Positions 17,474-25,967 of a DNA stretch of 64,000 bases are shown piece by piece (the first letter of the stretch is position 1; the number at the start of each line of letters is the position of its first letter). The position numbers were made by a program, and so were the translations under genes. The DNA comes from Pseudotabrizicola sp. (GTDB lineage Bacteria > Pseudomonadota > Alphaproteobacteria > Rhodobacterales > Rhodobacteraceae): contig NZ_JAUSNR010000046.1 of NCBI RefSeq assembly GCF_030656345.1, positions 1 to 64,000 on the forward strand, written 5' to 3'. The notes under the pieces are model-generated. The model did no database searches. It saw only the letters and a list, made by a program, of their open reading frames with translations, and was not told the origin of the DNA.

Positions 17474-17629
17474 ATGGCAAAGATGGTGAAAAAGGGCGAT
17501 CTGCCTGCCAAGATCTGCGCCAAGTGCGGCAGGCCCTTTGCCTGGCGCAAAAAGTGGGAAAAGGTCTGGGACGAGGTGCGCTTTTGTTCCGACCGCTGCC
17601 GGACTGAGGCAAAGCGCAAGCCCGGTTAG
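17474..17629 (+). CDS. DUF2256 family small zinc-ribbon-like protein, right copy
   Basis: A 51-residue protein, [19 protein letters not shown] at the N-terminus, with the second cysteine pair in 'CSDRC'. Directly downstream of photolyase on the same strand, as in the left arm. Its last codons overlap the stop of the convergent SRPBCC gene by four bases. Probably metal-binding; function unknown. Confidence 0.85.
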   Translation: MAKMVKKGDLPAKICAKCGRPFAWRKKWEKVWDEVRFCSDRCRTEAKRKPG

Positions 17630-18081
17630 CGGGCGAGTGACCCGGTGCTTGCCATCACCGACAGCTTCGCCAGCGTCTGATGCCCCAGATCCACCGCGCC
17701 GAAGCCCACGGCCATGCTCCGCGCGGCAAGGCTTGGGAAGGTCATTGCATAGCGGATGCGGGTGGCGTCGCCCTCTGCCGTCAGGGTCATCACAACCTCG
17801 GACGCGGCTTCGTCATCCGCTCCGGAGTCGAGCAGGAACTCCAGCCGGTGCGGGGCCTCCATCCGGGTGTAGCGGTGGCGGTTGGGCCAGACCTTGCCGT
17901 CCGGGCCGGTCATGTCGAAGATCCAGTGCCCGCCTTGCCGCAGATCAATCTCATGGGTCTGGCAGGTGAAGCCCTCTGGCCCGAACCATTGCGGCAGCAG
18001 GGTAGGATCAGTCCAGCAGCGCCAGACCCGTGCCACCGGGGCCGCGATCAACCGCGACAGGGTGATCGTGCGCCCGCTCAC
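17626..18081 (-). CDS. SRPBCC (AHSA1-like) domain protein, right copy 2
   Basis: A 151-residue SRPBCC/AHSA1 protein, the counterpart of the gene at 476-919. It starts [20 protein letters not shown] and keeps the '[12 protein letters not shown]' strands. The C-terminus ends in STGSLAR, unlike the left copy. It is translationally coupled to the upstream SRPBCC gene through a four-base overlap. Ligand unknown. Confidence 0.85.
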   Translation of the reverse strand: MSGRTITLSRLIAAPVARVWRCWTDPTLLPQWFGPEGFTCQTHEIDLRQGGHWIFDMTGPDGKVWPNRHRYTRMEAPHRLEFLLDSGADDEAASEVVMTLTAEGDATRIRYAMTFPSLAARSMAVGFGAVDLGHQTLAKLSVMASTGSLAR

Positions 18082-18545
18082 AGTGCCACCGCCACGCTGT
18101 CCAGCTGGTCCGCCGCCGTGCCCCAGCCCTGATGAAACCCCATATCCTCATGATTTTTGCGCTGGTCGGGGGTGCGGTGCAGGGCGATGGCGCGGTACAG
18201 CGTGCCAGTGCCTTCGGGCTCCAGCAGGATGATCGCGGTCATGCCAAAACTGTCAGGTGCCGGGCGATAGCCGGGGCCAAGCAGGTCGGTCCAGACCAGA
18301 CGCCGCCCGGGGACAACCTCCAGAATACAGCCCGCGCCGGTCTGGCTGTCCATGCCGGGAATATCCATCGTGGTCGCAAAGATGCCGCCGGGGCGCAGGT
18401 CGATCTGCACATCGCGCGTCACCACAGGTTTTGGGGCGAACCACTGCTCGAGCAACTTGGGTTCGGTCCAGCAGCGCCAGACCTTTGCCGGCGGGGCCTT
18501 GAAATGGCGGGTCAGGTCCAGATCAGTCTCGGGGTTCAGGATCAT
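18078..18545 (-). CDS. SRPBCC (AHSA1-like) domain protein, right copy 1
   Basis: A 155-residue SRPBCC/AHSA1 protein; about 12 residues differ from the left copy. The start is the ATG giving MILNPETDLDL, with GGAGGA a few bases upstream. This overlaps the end of the ArsR gene by 23 bases, so ArsR and both SRPBCC genes form one coupled transcript. ArsR-SRPBCC operons are a recurrent arrangement in which the regulator probably controls its own operon. Confidence 0.86.
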   Translation of the reverse strand: MILNPETDLDLTRHFKAPPAKVWRCWTEPKLLEQWFAPKPVVTRDVQIDLRPGGIFATTMDIPGMDSQTGAGCILEVVPGRRLVWTDLLGPGYRPAPDSFGMTAIILLEPEGTGTLYRAIALHRTPDQRKNHEDMGFHQGWGTAADQLDSVAVAL

Positions 18546-18876
18546 CGTCATCCTCCAGCGTTTCAAGAAATGCGCCCAGCCGGTCGGTCCGCGCCTCCCA
18601 CTCGGCCCGGGCCGCGGCCAGCCAGTCGGTTGCCAGATCCAGCGTCACCGGCACTGCCCGGCACAGCCGGGTGCGGCCGCGCTTTTCAGACCGGATCAGC
18701 CCCGCCTCTTCCAGCACGCTCAGGTGCCGCAGCACGGTGGGCAGCGCAAAGCCGGTGGGGGCGGCCAAGGCTGAAACCGGCACAGGCCCCTGCCCCAGAT
18801 GCAGCAGCAAGGCCCGGCGGGTGGGGTCGCCAAGCGCGTGAAAGATGCGCGACAGATCGGGATCATGCTTAGCCAT
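18523..18876 (-). CDS. ArsR-family winged-helix transcriptional regulator
   Basis: A 117-residue single-domain regulator beginning MAKHDPDLSRIFHALGDPTRRALLLHL, the classical ArsR N-terminus. A recognition helix region 'ALPTVLRHLSVLEEAGLI' and a wing 'RSEKRGRTRLCRAVPV' follow. I see no cysteine metal-binding motif in the helix, so metal sensing is unlikely; members paired with SRPBCC proteins usually are not metal sensors. It ends in an acidic tail (EDDDDPEPRD). Longer upstream readings are possible but lack the family pattern. Two repeated sequences cover its start region. Confidence 0.88.
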   Translation of the reverse strand: MAKHDPDLSRIFHALGDPTRRALLLHLGQGPVPVSALAAPTGFALPTVLRHLSVLEEAGLIRSEKRGRTRLCRAVPVTLDLATDWLAAARAEWEARTDRLGAFLETLEDDDDPEPRD

Positions 18877-18936
18877 ATGGCTTAGTATCATAAGCGGCGC
18901 GGCGTGCCAAGAAAAACTTAGCAGATTGGCTTTGTA
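18868..18936. promoter_or_regulatory. Paired direct repeats, likely ArsR operator
   Basis: CTTAGCCATATGGCTTAGTA (18868-18887) and CTTAGCAGATTGGCTTTGTA (18917-18936) agree at 15 of 20 positions and lie 49 bases apart, about five helical turns less a few bases. The first contains the perfect 12-bp palindrome AGCCATATGGCT and overlaps the ArsR start codon. This fits an autoregulatory operator for a dimeric winged-helix protein. Confidence 0.5.
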
Positions 18937-19088
18937 TTGCACTCTTCGGCAAACGCGAAAGCTGTCATCCGGTTTTTTTGGTAAAATAACATGACCGCTT
19001 TTATTGCCTCTGGCGGGTTTTCTGACTATCTCTGCCCCAGCATACCACGGCATCCCATCGGACACCGAACCAGAGACGAGGACACCCC

Positions 19089-21251
19089 ATGACAGACCGC
19101 ATCGCCATCACCGGGCTGAAGGTTGACGCCCGTCTTGTGGATTTCGTCGATAAGCACGCGCTTCCTGGCACCGGGATCGACGCCGCCAGCTTCTGGCATG
19201 GATTTGCCGGGGCGGTGGCTGATCTGATGCCGAAGAACCTCGCCCTGCTGGCCAAACGCGCCGCTTTGCAGGCGCAGATCGACGATTGGCACAAGGCGCG
19301 GCGGGGGCAGAGCTTTGATGCGGGCGCTTACCGCGCGTTTCTGACCGGGATCGGCTATCTGGTGCCCGAAGGCCCGGATTTCGCGATCAAAACCACGCAG
19401 ACCGACCCGGAAATCGCGCTTGTCCCCGGCCCGCAATTGGTGGTGCCGGTGATGAACGCGCGCTATGCGCTGAACGCGGCCAATGCGCGCTGGGGCAGCC
19501 TGTATGATGCATTGTATGGCACCGATGCTTTGGGCGATCTGCCGACGGCCAAGGGCTATGACGCGGCGCGCGGCGCGCGCGTGGTCGCCTGGGGCCGGAC
19601 GTTTCTGGATGAGGCGGTGCCGCTGGCGGCTGGATCGTGGTCCGAAGCGCGCGGCTTTCGCGTTGAGGATGGCCAGCTTTGGGTGACCGGGGCGGAAGAT
19701 GCGGTCGGTCTGGCCAATCCGTCGCGTTTCGTCGGCTATGCGGGCGATGCGACGGCCCCGACCACGATTGTGCTGAAGAACAACGGCTTGCACATTGCGG
19801 TGCAGGTGGATGCCAGCACGCCGACCGGGCGGGACGATCTGGCGCATGTGTCGGATATCCGGCTGGAATCGGCGATGTCGGCGATCATGGACTGCGAAGA
19901 CTCGGTCGCGGCGGTGGACGCCGAAGACAAGGTGCTGGCCTATGGCAACTGGCTGGGGCTGATGAAGGGCGATCTGGCTGAGGTGATTGTCAAGGGCGGC
20001 AAGGAATCTGTGCGCAGGCTGAACCCGGACCTGAGCCTTACCGCCCCGGAGGGCGGCACGGTGACGCTGAAAGCGCGCGCGCTGCTGTTGGTGCGCAACG
20101 TCGGCCACCTGATGACCAACCCGGCGATCCTGACCGAAGATGACCGCGAGATTGGCGAGGGCATCATGGATGCTTTCTTGACCACGCTGTGTGCGATGCA
20201 TGATCTGAAAAAGACGGACGGCACCCGCAATTCGACCATGGGTTCGGTCTATGTGGTCAAGCCAAAGATGCATGGGCCCGAAGAGGTGGCCTTTGCTTGC
20301 GAGATTTTTGACCGGGTGGAACAGGTGCTGGGCCTGCCCCGCTTTACCGTCAAGCTGGGCATCATGGATGAAGAGCGCCGCACCAGTGCCAACCTCAAGG
20401 AATGCATCCGCGCCGCCACGGACCGGGTCGCCTTCATCAACACCGGCTTCCTCGACCGCACCGGGGACGAGATCCACACCAGCATGGAAGCCGGACCGAT
20501 GGTCCGCAAAGGCGACATGAAGGCGTCTGCCTGGATCAAGGCCTATGAGGACCGCAATGTCGATATTGGCCTCGCCTGCGGCTTGCAGGGCCGCGCGCAG
20601 ATCGGCAAGGGCATGTGGGCCGCACCTGACCTGATGGGTGACATGCTGGCGCAGAAGATCGCGCATCCGCAGGCCGGGGCGAATTGCGCCTGGGTGCCAT
20701 CGCCCACCGCCGCCACGCTGCACGCCACGCATTACCACCGCGTCGATGTGCTGGCGCGGCAGGTCGAGATTGCACGCGGCGGCCCGCGCGGCATGCTGGA
20801 CGCGCTGCTGAACATCCCGCTGGCGCAAGGTGCCAACTGGTCGGAAGAGGATATCCGGCAAGAGGTGGAGAACAACGCGCAGGGCATTCTGGGCTATGTC
20901 GTGCGCTGGATCGATCAGGGCGTGGGCTGCTCCAAAGTGCCTGACATCCATGATGTCGGCTTGATGGAAGACCGCGCCACCTGCCGGATCTCATCACAGG
21001 CTTTGGCGAACTGGCTGCACCATGGGGTGATCGGGGAAGATCAGGTGATCGCGGCCATGCGCAAGATGGCGGCAGTGGTGGACCGGCAGAACGAAGGCGA
21101 CCCGCTGTACCAGCCGATGGCCCCGGGCTATGACGGAGTAGCCTTCCGCGCCGCCTGTGATCTGGTGCTCAAGGGGCGCGAACAGCCCTCGGGCTATACC
21201 GAGCCGGTGTTGCACGCCCGTCGTCTGGAAAAGAAAGCACAAGCCCTATGA
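19089..21251 (+). CDS. glcB: Malate synthase G
   Basis: A 720-residue monomeric malate synthase condensing glyoxylate and acetyl-CoA to malate, which feeds glyoxylate from two-carbon metabolism into the TCA cycle. Recognisable segments are '[28 protein letters not shown]', '[18 protein letters not shown]' and '[21 protein letters not shown]' with its TIM-barrel catalytic residues. Length fits isoform G (about 720). GAGG lies upstream of the ATG. It overlaps the next gene by ATGA. Confidence 0.96.
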   Translation: MTDRIAITGLKVDARLVDFVDKHALPGTGIDAASFWHGFAGAVADLMPKNLALLAKRAALQAQIDDWHKARRGQSFDAGAYRAFLTGIGYLVPEGPDFAIKTTQTDPEIALVPGPQLVVPVMNARYALNAANARWGSLYDALYGTDALGDLPTAKGYDAARGARVVAWGRTFLDEAVPLAAGSWSEARGFRVEDGQLWVTGAEDAVGLANPSRFVGYAGDATAPTTIVLKNNGLHIAVQVDASTPTGRDDLAHVSDIRLESAMSAIMDCEDSVAAVDAEDKVLAYGNWLGLMKGDLAEVIVKGGKESVRRLNPDLSLTAPEGGTVTLKARALLLVRNVGHLMTNPAILTEDDREIGEGIMDAFLTTLCAMHDLKKTDGTRNSTMGSVYVVKPKMHGPEEVAFACEIFDRVEQVLGLPRFTVKLGIMDEERRTSANLKECIRAATDRVAFINTGFLDRTGDEIHTSMEAGPMVRKGDMKASAWIKAYEDRNVDIGLACGLQGRAQIGKGMWAAPDLMGDMLAQKIAHPQAGANCAWVPSPTAATLHATHYHRVDVLARQVEIARGGPRGMLDALLNIPLAQGANWSEEDIRQEVENNAQGILGYVVRWIDQGVGCSKVPDIHDVGLMEDRATCRISSQALANWLHHGVIGEDQVIAAMRKMAAVVDRQNEGDPLYQPMAPGYDGVAFRAACDLVLKGREQPSGYTEPVLHARRLEKKAQAL

Positions 21252-21673
21252 CCATCAGCATCGCACAAGCCCGCACGATCATCTCCACCGCTCTGGCCAC
21301 GGGGCATGCGGCGGGGATGAAGCCTTTGTCGGTGGTCGTGGTCGACACCGGCGGCCATACCATCGCCTTTGAGCGCGAGGATGGGGCCGCGCCGGGCCGC
21401 TATGCGCTGGCGCATGGCAAGGCCAATGGCTGCATCATGCTGGGCCTGCCCGGCAGCGCCATTCAGGCCCGTGCGGACAGTCAGGCCTATTTCATGCAGG
21501 CGATGAACGGGCTGTATGGCGGCGATTTCGTGCCGGTCAAGGGCGGGGTACTGGTGCGCGATGGGTCAGGCACCGTGCTTGGCGCGGTCGGGGTCACCGG
21601 CGACACGTCAGACAATGATGCGCTGGCGGCCTGTGCGGGGGTTGAGGCGGCGGGGCTGGTGGCGCAAAGCTGA
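21248..21673 (+). CDS. glcG: GlcG/HbpS family protein
   Basis: A 141-residue protein of the GlcG/HbpS (DUF336) family, starting '[19 protein letters not shown]', with the family pattern '[19 protein letters not shown]' and '[26 protein letters not shown]'. Coupled by a four-base overlap to malate synthase G; in enterobacteria glcG also lies in the glc operon beside glcB. The fold binds haem or acts as a sensor in some members; its role in glycolate/glyoxylate metabolism is not established. Confidence 0.85.
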   Translation: MTISIAQARTIISTALATGHAAGMKPLSVVVVDTGGHTIAFEREDGAAPGRYALAHGKANGCIMLGLPGSAIQARADSQAYFMQAMNGLYGGDFVPVKGGVLVRDGSGTVLGAVGVTGDTSDNDALAACAGVEAAGLVAQS

Positions 21674-21688
21674 CCACCCGCCCCCTTC

Positions 21689-21940
21689 TCAACCAATATC
21701 CAGCGCGATGGAATGAACCCTCGTGTTGAGGTCGCCAAGTGCGGCATGAACCGCGCGGTGGCGGGCCACGCGGCCCATCGCAGCCAGACTGTCGGCCCGC
21801 AGCAGGATGCGGAAATGGCTCTCACCCGTGCCGTCATCGCCGGCATGACCGGCGTGCATATGGCTTTCGTTCACGATTTCAATCTGTTGCGGTGCAAAGG
21901 CTGCGATCAGCCGCTGTTCCATTTCGGTCTTCACGGTCAT
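21689..21940 (-). CDS. bolA: BolA family protein
   Basis: An 83-residue BolA-like protein with 'IEIVNESHMHAGHAGDDGTGESHFRILLRA' carrying the conserved histidines and 'RHRAVHAALGDL' at the C-terminal helix. BolA proteins partner monothiol glutaredoxins in iron-sulfur handling. A GTG four codons upstream with AAGGGG before it is an alternative start. It converges on glcG and is divergent from the J-domain gene. Confidence 0.9.
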   Translation of the reverse strand: MTVKTEMEQRLIAAFAPQQIEIVNESHMHAGHAGDDGTGESHFRILLRADSLAAMGRVARHRAVHAALGDLNTRVHSIALDIG

Positions 21941-22029
21941 TTTTGATGTCACCCCTTCAATCTGCCGCTCAAACCCCTAAACTGTGCCGCCCGAGTCGGA
22001 AAGACACAGGGACGCATGAAAGGCAGACC

Positions 22030-22665
22030 ATGGTCACGAAACCCCCCTTCGAATTCGACATCCGTGTCTCTGCGGACAAGAAACGCAAGAAAACCACACG
22101 GCGGGGGATGTCTGGCGCGTTCGAGACCTCGAACAAACCCTGCGACTTTCCGGGCTGCACCGAGGCCGGTGCGTATCGCGCGCCCAAAAGCCCCGAACTG
22201 CTGGATGAGTTTTTCTGGTTCTGCAAGGATCACATCCGCGAATACAACCTGAAGTGGAACTTCTTTCAGGGCACGTCGGATGATGATTTTCAGAAATTCC
22301 TCGACAAGGACCGGGTCTGGGAACGCCCCACCAAACCGTTCAGCCGCAAGGATGACGGGCGGGCCTGGGCACGGCTGGGGGTGGATGACCCGCTGGCGCT
22401 GCTGGGGGAAAAGGCCACGCAGAACCCGGGCAGCCGGCCTGCCGGCACATCAACCCGCAAACTGCCCCCGACAGAGCGCAAGGCGATCGAGATTCTGGAT
22501 GCCCGCGACACCTGGACCAAGACCGAAATCCGTAAGCAATACAAATCTTTGGTCAAGGATCTTCATCCGGACATGAACGGCGGCGACCGCAGCGACGAAG
22601 AGCGACTGCAAGAGGTGGTCTGGGCCTGGGACCAGATCAAGGACAGCCGTTATTTCCGGGAATGA
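22030..22665 (+). CDS. J-domain (DnaJ-like) protein
   Basis: A 211-residue cytoplasmic protein with a C-terminal J domain (about residues 150-211) including the HPD motif in 'LVKDLHPDMNGGDRSDEERL'. J domains stimulate Hsp70 ATPase. The N-terminal 150 residues contain a Cys pair in 'CDFPGCTEAGAYRAPKSP' and a conserved 'FFWFCKDHIREYNLKWNFF' segment, an arrangement common in alphaproteobacterial J proteins but without known function. I start at MVTKPPFEF; upstream codons read into the bolA promoter. Confidence 0.88.
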   Translation: MVTKPPFEFDIRVSADKKRKKTTRRGMSGAFETSNKPCDFPGCTEAGAYRAPKSPELLDEFFWFCKDHIREYNLKWNFFQGTSDDDFQKFLDKDRVWERPTKPFSRKDDGRAWARLGVDDPLALLGEKATQNPGSRPAGTSTRKLPPTERKAIEILDARDTWTKTEIRKQYKSLVKDLHPDMNGGDRSDEERLQEVVWAWDQIKDSRYFRE

Positions 22666-22687
22666 CCGGGTAGTCGATTTTTCTGCG

Positions 22688-22727
22688 ACACATAAAAGCA
22701 GCGGGCCGGGGCCCGCTGTTTTTATGT
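22688..22727. terminator. Bidirectional rho-independent terminator
   Basis: CAGCGGGC (22699-22706) and GCCCGCTG (22711-22718) form a perfect stem with a four-base loop, followed by TTTTT and preceded by AAAA. The pairing extends to ACATAAAA...TTTTATGT, so it can stop transcripts from both the J-domain gene and the convergent msrB. Confidence 0.88.
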
Positions 22728-22767
22728 CTGCCGGATTTTTCGCCGCAAAATCGTGGCGCTGCGCCGG

Positions 22768-23232
22768 TCAGGCCGCGCGGAAGGTCAGCGCCGCACCATT
22801 CATGCAATACCGCTTGCCGGTCGGTTGCGGACCGTCATCGAACACATGGCCGAAATGCCCGCCGCAGCGGCGGCAATGCACCTCGGTCCGCGTGCCGAAC
22901 AGGCTGCGGTCGGCCTTGGTGCCGACGGCATTCTGCAACGGCTGCCAGAAGCTGGGCCAGCCGGTGCCGCTGTCATACTTGTGCTCGGATGAAAACGCCG
23001 GCAGATCGCAGCCCGCGCAATAATAGGTGCCCACCCGCGTTTCGGTGTCCAGCGGGCTGGTGAAGGCGCGTTCTGTAGCCTCTTCGCGCAGCACGCGGTA
23101 GGGCAGATCGCCCAGTTTTGCGCGCCATTCCGCTGGCGTCATCTGAATTTCAAAATTCCCTTCGGCAGACCATGCCGACCGGCCCATGACAAAAAGGGCC
23201 ACGCCCCCCAATACAACCGCACGTCTGTTCAT
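22768..23232 (-). CDS. msrB: Exported peptide-methionine (R)-S-oxide reductase
   Basis: A 154-residue MsrB that reduces methionine-R-sulfoxide. Two zinc CxxC pairs are visible ('CAGC', 'CRRC') and the catalytic cysteine lies in 'RYCMNGAAL'. The N-terminus, MNRRAVVLGGVALFVMG, has a twin-arginine pair before a hydrophobic stretch and a likely cleavage after 'SAWSA', so the enzyme is exported, perhaps by Tat. GGAGG lies five bases before the chosen ATG. Periplasmic MsrB repairs oxidised envelope proteins. Confidence 0.93.
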   Translation of the reverse strand: MNRRAVVLGGVALFVMGRSAWSAEGNFEIQMTPAEWRAKLGDLPYRVLREEATERAFTSPLDTETRVGTYYCAGCDLPAFSSEHKYDSGTGWPSFWQPLQNAVGTKADRSLFGTRTEVHCRRCGGHFGHVFDDGPQPTGKRYCMNGAALTFRAA

Positions 23233-23399
23233 GCTCGCCTCCATCTATGCCAACCTTATACCCTGCTCTACGCGGGCGCGGGCACAAAGGTTTCGCCCTC
23301 ACGCAAACGGGAAGTCTTGCCCTTGCCCTTGAACCCCCCGGTATTATGATCCACAACTCCACAGAACATGCCCATAAGACCTGAACAGGACGACGCACG

Positions 23400-24374
23400 A
23401 TGCTGGATCACGCCATGAAGCCGACAGAAGAAATCAATGTGCGTGAGGTGTTCGGCATCGACACTGACATGAAGGTCAAGGGCTTTGCCGAAGCCACCGA
23501 CCGCGTGCCGGCGATTGACCCGACCTACAAGTTCGATCCTGACACCACTTTGGCGATTCTGGCAGGCTTTGCCTATAACCGCCGGGTGATGATCCAGGGC
23601 TATCACGGCACGGGCAAATCGACCCATATCGAACAGGTGGCGGCCCGGCTGAACTGGCCTTGCGTGCGGGTCAACCTGGACAGCCACATCAGCCGGATCG
23701 ACCTGATCGGCAAGGATGCGATCAAGCTGCGTGATGGCAAGCAGGTGACGGAATTCCACGAAGGCATTCTGCCCTGGGCCCTGCGCAACACCGTGGCCAT
23801 CGTGTTTGACGAATATGACGCAGGCCGCGCCGATGTGATGTTCGTGATCCAGCGCGTGCTGGAAACCGATGGCAAGCTGACCCTGCTGGATCAGAATGAA
23901 ATCATCACGCCGAACCCGTATTTCCGCTTGTTCGCCACGGCAAACACCGTGGGTCTGGGCGATACCACGGGGCTTTACCACGGCACCCAGCAGATCAACC
24001 AGGCGCAGATGGACCGCTGGAGCCTTGTGGCCACGCTGAACTACCTGAGCCACGACGCCGAGGCCGCGATCGTTCTGGCCAAATCGCCGCATTACAACAC
24101 CGAAAAAGGCCGCAAGGTGATCAGCCAGATGGTCACTGTGGCCGACCTGACCCGCACCGCCTTCATGAACGGCGACCTGTCGACGGTCATGAGCCCGCGC
24201 ACGGTGCTGAACTGGGCGCAGAACGCCGAGATTTTCCGCAACGTGGGCTATGCCTTCCGGCTGACCTTCCTGAACAAATGCGACGAGCTGGAACGGCAGA
24301 CGGTGGCCGAATTCTACCAGCGCTGCTTTGCCGAGGAACTGCCGGAATCGGCGGCGTCGATGGCGATGAAGTGA
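23400..24374 (+). CDS. cobS: Aerobic cobaltochelatase subunit CobS
   Basis: A 324-residue AAA+ ATPase subunit of the CobNST cobaltochelatase, which inserts cobalt into hydrogenobyrinate a,c-diamide in aerobic cobalamin synthesis. Walker A 'GYHGTGKST' is at residues 67-75 and Walker B '[10 protein letters not shown]' near residue 140; sensor and arginine regions follow. Length fits the family (about 325). Its partner cobT is 1.6 kb downstream, separated by an unrelated gene. Confidence 0.95.
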   Translation: MLDHAMKPTEEINVREVFGIDTDMKVKGFAEATDRVPAIDPTYKFDPDTTLAILAGFAYNRRVMIQGYHGTGKSTHIEQVAARLNWPCVRVNLDSHISRIDLIGKDAIKLRDGKQVTEFHEGILPWALRNTVAIVFDEYDAGRADVMFVIQRVLETDGKLTLLDQNEIITPNPYFRLFATANTVGLGDTTGLYHGTQQINQAQMDRWSLVATLNYLSHDAEAAIVLAKSPHYNTEKGRKVISQMVTVADLTRTAFMNGDLSTVMSPRTVLNWAQNAEIFRNVGYAFRLTFLNKCDELERQTVAEFYQRCFAEELPESAASMAMK

Positions 24375-24441
24375 TGAGGCTCGGGCTCATGCTGTTCAAG
24401 CGTTGAACGAGACACCTCTGAAGCGTCCGGTCTGGTCCCGG

Positions 24442-25863
24442 ATGTTTGACACGATTTATATCGTCTCTCTGCCGGGCGACAGTGCAAGGCGCGCGCGCCT
24501 GGCAGAATACCTGCCCGCGTTCGGCATTGATAACGTTGTCTGGGTGACGGCGCTTGGCGCGGAAAGTAGCGAGGTGGCGCAAGCATATGCCTCTGGCCTT
24601 GTCGTTGATTTTCCGCCTTGCTTCAGATGTGGCCATACCGACTGCGGCAGCAAAGACTGCAACAATATCCTTGTGCCGCCACAGGTTGGAAATTTTCTGA
24701 CGAAGCTGGGCCTGTGGCGCCGCATCGCGGCTCATCCCCAACGTGCGCTTGTGCTTGAGGATGATGTTGTTTTTCACGAATGGAGTGTATCCACGCTGGA
24801 ATGGCTGGAACAGCAGATCATTGATGGTGGTCTGACGTTCAGAGCTGACATGCCGTTGCTTATCCGGCTGGGATGGGCGCTTGGGGCGGACCACACAGCC
24901 GCTGCACCCCGCGTGACAGCAGATGTCCGGATGTCAAATCCGGGCTATGCCATCACCTCGGCGATGGCAGAGCTTGTCTTGAAGCGCTTCAAAAAGATCG
25001 ACACCACATCGGATGTGTTTCTCCACGCGCGCGCATCAGCCAAAGAAGAGGCGATCACACTGCTGCCGCCCATTGCCTCCGATCTTTCCTGGTCCGTGGG
25101 GTCGATGCCGTCGACAATTCACCCCAAGGAAACCCATGCAGCCTATCTTGAACAGCAAGGGCTCGGGGATAAGGCCGACGCATACCGAAAAGTCATTCGC
25201 AAACATATCAAGCATGCCTTCTGGAGACGGCTGTTGATTCTGGGCCATCCGCGCACGGGAACCGGACATGCTGCGGCCACTTTGCGCGCATGGGGCCTCG
25301 ATATCGGACACGAGGCAGATGGCAAGGATGGCATATGCTCATGGATGCTCGCCGTTGAGGATGAGGCCCCCTGGGCTGCGGACGAGGTTGCCCGGCACCG
25401 CGCTGCCCTACGTTACAAACTGCTTTTGCATGTTGTCCGCTCTCCCGTTGACGCGATTCCGTCTATCATCCGCGAAGACAGGCATGCGCCGCTGTCGCTT
25501 GCCTACCGAAGAAAACATGTTCTGGAACGCTTCGATATCGACATCTGCGCTGCTGCGACGGAACTCGAAACGTCGGTGATGTCTCTGGTGTACTGGTCCC
25601 GCTTGATTGCAGCGCAAAAGCCCGATTTGGTGTTTCATGTCGAGGATGGACTGGAAGGATTGCGCACCTTCCTGACCACGCAGGGAGAGCAGGTCTCCCC
25701 CGACGCTCTGCCTCCGTCAGCACCGGTCAATGCTGACAAGTTTTACCGTGGCCTGCGCCATCCCAAGCCTGCCATGACGTCGCAGGATTGGAAGACGCTC
25801 TCGCCGCAGACCCGGAATCTTCTGGCAAGCTATTGTGATCACTACAGATACCCGATGCCCTGA
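24442..25863 (+). CDS. GT25-like glycosyltransferase fused to sulfotransferase-like domain
   Basis: About 473 residues in two parts. Residues 1-230 resemble glycosyltransferase family 25: '[19 protein letters not shown]' at the start, an acidic '[10 protein letters not shown]' (102-111) and '[19 protein letters not shown]'. A cysteine cluster C-x2-C-x4-C-x4-C (residues 60-73) is unusual and could bind zinc. Residues 262-473 look like a PAPS-dependent sulfotransferase, with a P-loop 'GHPRTGTG' (268-275) and a '[12 protein letters not shown]' 3'-phosphate loop (331-341). It lies between cobS and cobT and uses visibly less GC-rich codons. A TTG at 24403 is an alternative start. Substrate unknown; likely a surface polysaccharide or lipid. 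Confidence 0.7.
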   Translation: MFDTIYIVSLPGDSARRARLAEYLPAFGIDNVVWVTALGAESSEVAQAYASGLVVDFPPCFRCGHTDCGSKDCNNILVPPQVGNFLTKLGLWRRIAAHPQRALVLEDDVVFHEWSVSTLEWLEQQIIDGGLTFRADMPLLIRLGWALGADHTAAAPRVTADVRMSNPGYAITSAMAELVLKRFKKIDTTSDVFLHARASAKEEAITLLPPIASDLSWSVGSMPSTIHPKETHAAYLEQQGLGDKADAYRKVIRKHIKHAFWRRLLILGHPRTGTGHAAATLRAWGLDIGHEADGKDGICSWMLAVEDEAPWAADEVARHRAALRYKLLLHVVRSPVDAIPSIIREDRHAPLSLAYRRKHVLERFDIDICAAATELETSVMSLVYWSRLIAAQKPDLVFHVEDGLEGLRTFLTTQGEQVSPDALPPSAPVNADKFYRGLRHPKPAMTSQDWKTLSPQTRNLLASYCDHYRYPMP

Positions 25864-25967
25864 CTGGCTATGATCCCACCGGGGACAAAGAAATTAGTCA
25901 TTCCCCGACCCCGGAAAACACCGATATTGCCCTTGCTGACCACTCCCGTCGGTGCCACATTCCCGCT

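Larger units (their letters stand above)
12401..18880. repeat. Right arm of ~6 kb inverted duplication
   Basis: This is the mirror copy of the block at the window start, in order rlmJ, pepN, photolyase, DUF2256, SRPBCC, SRPBCC, ArsR. It includes the full ArsR gene, of which only the last codons are visible in the left arm. Both copies of every gene appear intact, with equal or nearly equal lengths, so neither arm is obviously decaying. How far homology runs past the ArsR start cannot be judged, because the matching sequence lies outside the window. Confidence 0.92.

Noticed and set aside
19026..20951. A 641-codon frame opposite malate synthase G
   Set aside because: Shadow of glcB; composition is typical of antisense translation.
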